Shown: positions 14,276-15,984 of the stretch, piece after piece
How positions within the stretch are numbered: the stretch's first letter is position 1
Layout: each line of letters opens with the position of its first letter
NCBI GenBank assembly: GCA_003171295.1
Contig: PMYF01000934.1
Location: 1-15,984 of the forward strand
Direction: 5' to 3'
DNA: 15,984 bases
DNA from: Acidobacteriota bacterium
Lineage (GTDB): Bacteria; Acidobacteriota; Terriglobia; UBA7540
Notes under the pieces: generated by a model
What the model was told of the DNA's origin: nothing
What the model saw: the letters and a program-made list of their open reading frames with translations, nothing else
The model's database searches: none
Program-made: the position numbers and the translations under genes

Positions 14276-14700
14276 GTGTGCCGAGCATGATCGACAGCTT
14301 GGGGGTGAAAGTCCCCTTCACAACCTGATGGAGGTGAAGTGATAGCGAAGCGCAAGGACGTCGCCACGAGGCGGGGTCTGAAAGAAGCGTGGAGCAGAGG
14401 CGTGAGCCGATGTACAAGAACCGGATCAGAGGCATACGGCAGCGGGCGAGCGGGCGTATGATCGCAAAGCCCATATCCATCAAGGCTGCTGGTTGCAAAT
14501 CCGGCGGCTGTGCGCCGAAGGCGGTCGAACTTACCTCGGGAGATCTGCCGTTTGTCCCGGAGTCGGGACTGAGGGTGGAGCGATCCATCTTGACCGAATG
14601 GCAGAAGTCAGCAGCGGGCAAAGTAGGCAGGCAACTGCCGAAGGCCCCAACGGTCCTCCGTAAGGAGGGTAAAGGGAGCGGCGAGTAGGCAGCGCGACTC
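14276..14700 (+). ncRNA. Group II intron RNA, 5' part (domains I to start of IV)
   Basis: Starts GTGTGCCGAGCATG; the stem GGGGGTGAAAGTCCCC is the usual early domain I hairpin of these introns. The following sequence is rich in short G/C stems and AAG/GAA loops, has no convincing coding frame, and ends at the reverse transcriptase ATG. Sub-domain boundaries cannot be assigned by eye. Confidence 0.7.
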
Positions 14701-15508
14701 ATGGACGACAGGCGGCAGAAAACCCAACTCGTGTTGGCCTGGGGGGAAGAGGATAGGGGTGAAGCCCCGAAGATCATCCCGGCACGGACCGAATCGTCTG
14801 CGGCGAAGCGCGGGACCGAAAACCCGGCCATTACCGAATCGTTGATGGAAGAAGGCTGCGAGCGGGAAAACTGCAAGCGGGCATTGAAACGAGTCAAGGC
14901 CAATAAGGGAAGTCCGGGAGTGGACGGCATGACGGTCCAGGAACTTCCGGGATTCCTGCAACAGCACTGGCCAGCGATTCGGGAACAGTTGCTGAGCGGG
15001 ATCTATAAGGCGCAACCGGTGAGGCGGAAGGAAATCACCAAGCCGGACGGCGGGATGAGGAAGTTGGGCATTCCGACGGTGGCGGATCGACTGATCCAAC
15101 AGGCGGTGATTCAGGTTCTGCAAAAGCGCTGGGACCGGACGTTCTCCGAACACAGCTACGGGTTTCGACCCGGGCGCTCGGCGCATCAGGCGGTGAAGGC
15201 GTCGCAGCAGCATATCGCCGCGGGCTACCGGTGGGTGGTGGACTTGGACCTCGAGGAATTTTTTCGACCGAGTTTCCCACGACAAACTGATGGCGAAAAT
15301 CGCGGACCGGGTCAGCGACCAGTGGTTGCTGAAACTGATCCAGGCGTTTCTGCGAGCCGGGGTGATGGAAGGCGGACTGGTGAGTCCGGTGGATGAGGGA
15401 ACGCCGCATGGCGGACATTTATCGCCCTTGCTCAGTAACATCGTGCTGGACGAGTTCGACCGGGAGTTGGAGCGACATGGCCACCGCTTCGCGCGGTATG
15501 CGGACGAC
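14701..15508 (+). pseudogene. Group II intron reverse transcriptase, frameshifted and interrupted after YADD
   Basis: The N-terminus MDDRRQKTQLVLAWGEEDRG and LMEEGCERENCKRALKRVKA (RT0) are typical of class C-like intron proteins. RT blocks follow: NKGSPGVDGMTV, KPDGGMRKLGIPTVADRLIQ (114-133), FSEHSYGFRPGRSAHQAV (148-165) and WVVDLDLEEFF (178-188). At T6 (15259-15264) one extra T shifts the frame. In the +1 frame the protein resumes as DRVSHDKLMAKIADRVSDQW, GTPHGGHLSPLLSNIVLDEF and HRFARYADD. The catalytic YADD codons end at 15508 and homology stops there. The thumb, maturase and C-terminal parts are absent. The T6 shift could be a sequencing error; the interruption could not. Confidence 0.88.
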
Positions 15509-15984
15509 ACGCCGGTACAGACATCAACCTAATGGGGTGCAAATCCCCTGATCCCAATCATCCGTTCGGGGATCTAGCAGGAGGTCGAGTTTGCGGTGCG
15601 AGCTGCAGGCTTAAGTGACCTTGAACGAAGATGTAAAACAGTGGGCCGTAATAACCATGAACTCGAATCAGCCTCGTCATACGTTGCTGTGTGAGCCGAC
15701 CGTATCGTCCGCGCGGGAAGGCTGACAACAGGCGGGGATTAACGGACAACAAAACCGTCTGTGCACACCGGGGTGTTGGAGATGGCACGTTGTGAAAGGG
15801 TGATGATCCTAGGCCGGGAGGTCTCATCCGATGCCCGTTTGCCACGGGCGACGGCTCCGTATAAGGGCGACCGAAATCGGAGACGGTCGGGTGAGAATTC
15901 CGCGGGGCTCATAGTACCGCTGGAAGGTTGGGACAACAGAACCCAACCCGAGGGAAGGGGCCCTGCTTCAGTCACGAGGTTCAA
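15509..15984 (+). mobile_element. Second group II intron nested in the first (5' part, runs off the window)
   Basis: From about 15509 the sequence stops coding for reverse transcriptase. It becomes RNA-like with AATGGGGTGCAAATCCCCTG (15530-15549), an early domain I hairpin of the same style as other group II introns (GGGGTG-loop-CCCC). Later come AAGATGTAAAACAGTGGGCC, TGTGTGAGCCGACCG and CCGGGAGGTCTCATCCGATG, patterns I associate with domains I-IV of bacterial introns. Then a frame looks like an intron-protein N-terminus. The exact 5' base is uncertain because no clean GTGYG lies at the YADD junction. The 3' end is beyond the window. Confidence 0.6.
15782..15984 (+). CDS. Putative N-terminus of the inner intron's encoded protein (cut by window edge)
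   Basis: From ATG 15782 the plus strand is open for 67 codons to the edge. The polar, Arg-rich sequence MARCERVMILGREVSSDARL then RRRSGENSAGLIVPLEGWDN resembles the poorly conserved N-termini that precede RT0 in several bacterial group II intron proteins (SGExSAGLIV...). No RT motif is reached before the window ends, so the call depends on context inside an intron-like RNA. GTG 15773 and TTG 15776 are alternative in-frame starts. Confidence 0.42.
   Translation, partial: MARCERVMILGREVSSDARLPRATAPYKGDRNRRRSGENSAGLIVPLEGWDNRTQPEGRGPASVTRF

Larger units (their letters stand above)
14276..15508 (+). mobile_element. Group II intron (class C-like), interrupted
   Basis: It begins with GTGTG at 14276 (GUGYG rule), carries about 425 bases of 5' intron RNA and then a reverse transcriptase gene starting at 14701. 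It lies 9 bases after a strong hairpin; class C introns are known to insert just downstream of terminator-like hairpins. Coding stops matching exactly after the YADD motif at 15508, where a second intron-like sequence starts. Its own maturase domain, domain V and 3' end are not in the window and would lie beyond the inner element. Confidence 0.85.

Noticed and set aside
14067..15510. Two long minus-strand reading frames (287 and 300 residues)
   Set aside because: They lie opposite the group II intron RNA and its reverse transcriptase and read as Arg/Pro-rich shadows of GC-rich coding sequence.
1..15984. CRISPR array, tRNA, rRNA or defence operon
   Set aside because: No regularly spaced direct repeats and no recognisable tRNA/rRNA or defence genes apart from the Rhs fragment; the reverse transcriptase is a group II intron protein and not a retron or DRT.

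Overview
The window looks like a bacterial chromosome segment, moderately GC-rich by eye. It holds a chain of saccharide and sugar-acid metabolism genes followed by a dense mobile-element graveyard. The gene types (Tat-exported Gfo/Idh/MocA oxidoreductase, an exported beta-propeller-like protein, UroD-like, HpcH/HpaI aldolase, ACS-type MFS carrier, secreted M42 peptidase, NagX-like acyltransferase) fit Acidobacteriota (Bryobacter/Solibacter-like) or Planctomycetota. That placement is inference from gene content; there is no rRNA or other marker.

Left part (1-9100). A NagX/HGSNAT-type membrane acyltransferase gene runs leftward off the window edge (1-844, minus), just downstream of a decayed coding stretch. 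A rightward block follows: exported beta-propeller-like protein (1612-3123), the decayed 3' end of a Gfo/Idh gene (3531-3763), an intact Tat-type Gfo/Idh gene (3928-5175), a UroD-superfamily protein (5272-6402) and an HpcH/HpaI aldolase (6646-7428). A convergent MFS organic-acid carrier (7587-8912, minus) faces it. Together they suggest uptake of a sugar acid or similar compound, redox conversion and retro-aldol cleavage. The substrate cannot be read from the sequence.

Middle (9075-11157). A decayed minus-strand coding stretch, a two-hairpin repeat, about 0.58 kb without a gene, then a secreted M42 metallopeptidase (10000-11157, minus) with a GTG start fixed by a strong Shine-Dalgarno.

Right part (11200-15984). 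Stacked debris: an IS91-like transposase tail (minus), the 3' half of a group II intron protein with its domain V/VI RNA (plus), an intact ornithine cyclodeaminase/mu-crystallin gene (minus) abutting an Rhs-repeat fragment, an IS66 transposase fragment, an internally deleted rve-type integrase, and a group II intron inserted 9 nt after a hairpin. That intron's reverse transcriptase is frameshifted at a T6 run and is then interrupted exactly after its YADD catalytic motif by what looks like a second group II intron, which runs off the right edge. This nested (twintron-like) arrangement and the repeated two-hairpin element are the most interesting structures. I found no clear new defence or biosynthetic system, no CRISPR array and no tRNA or rRNA gene.
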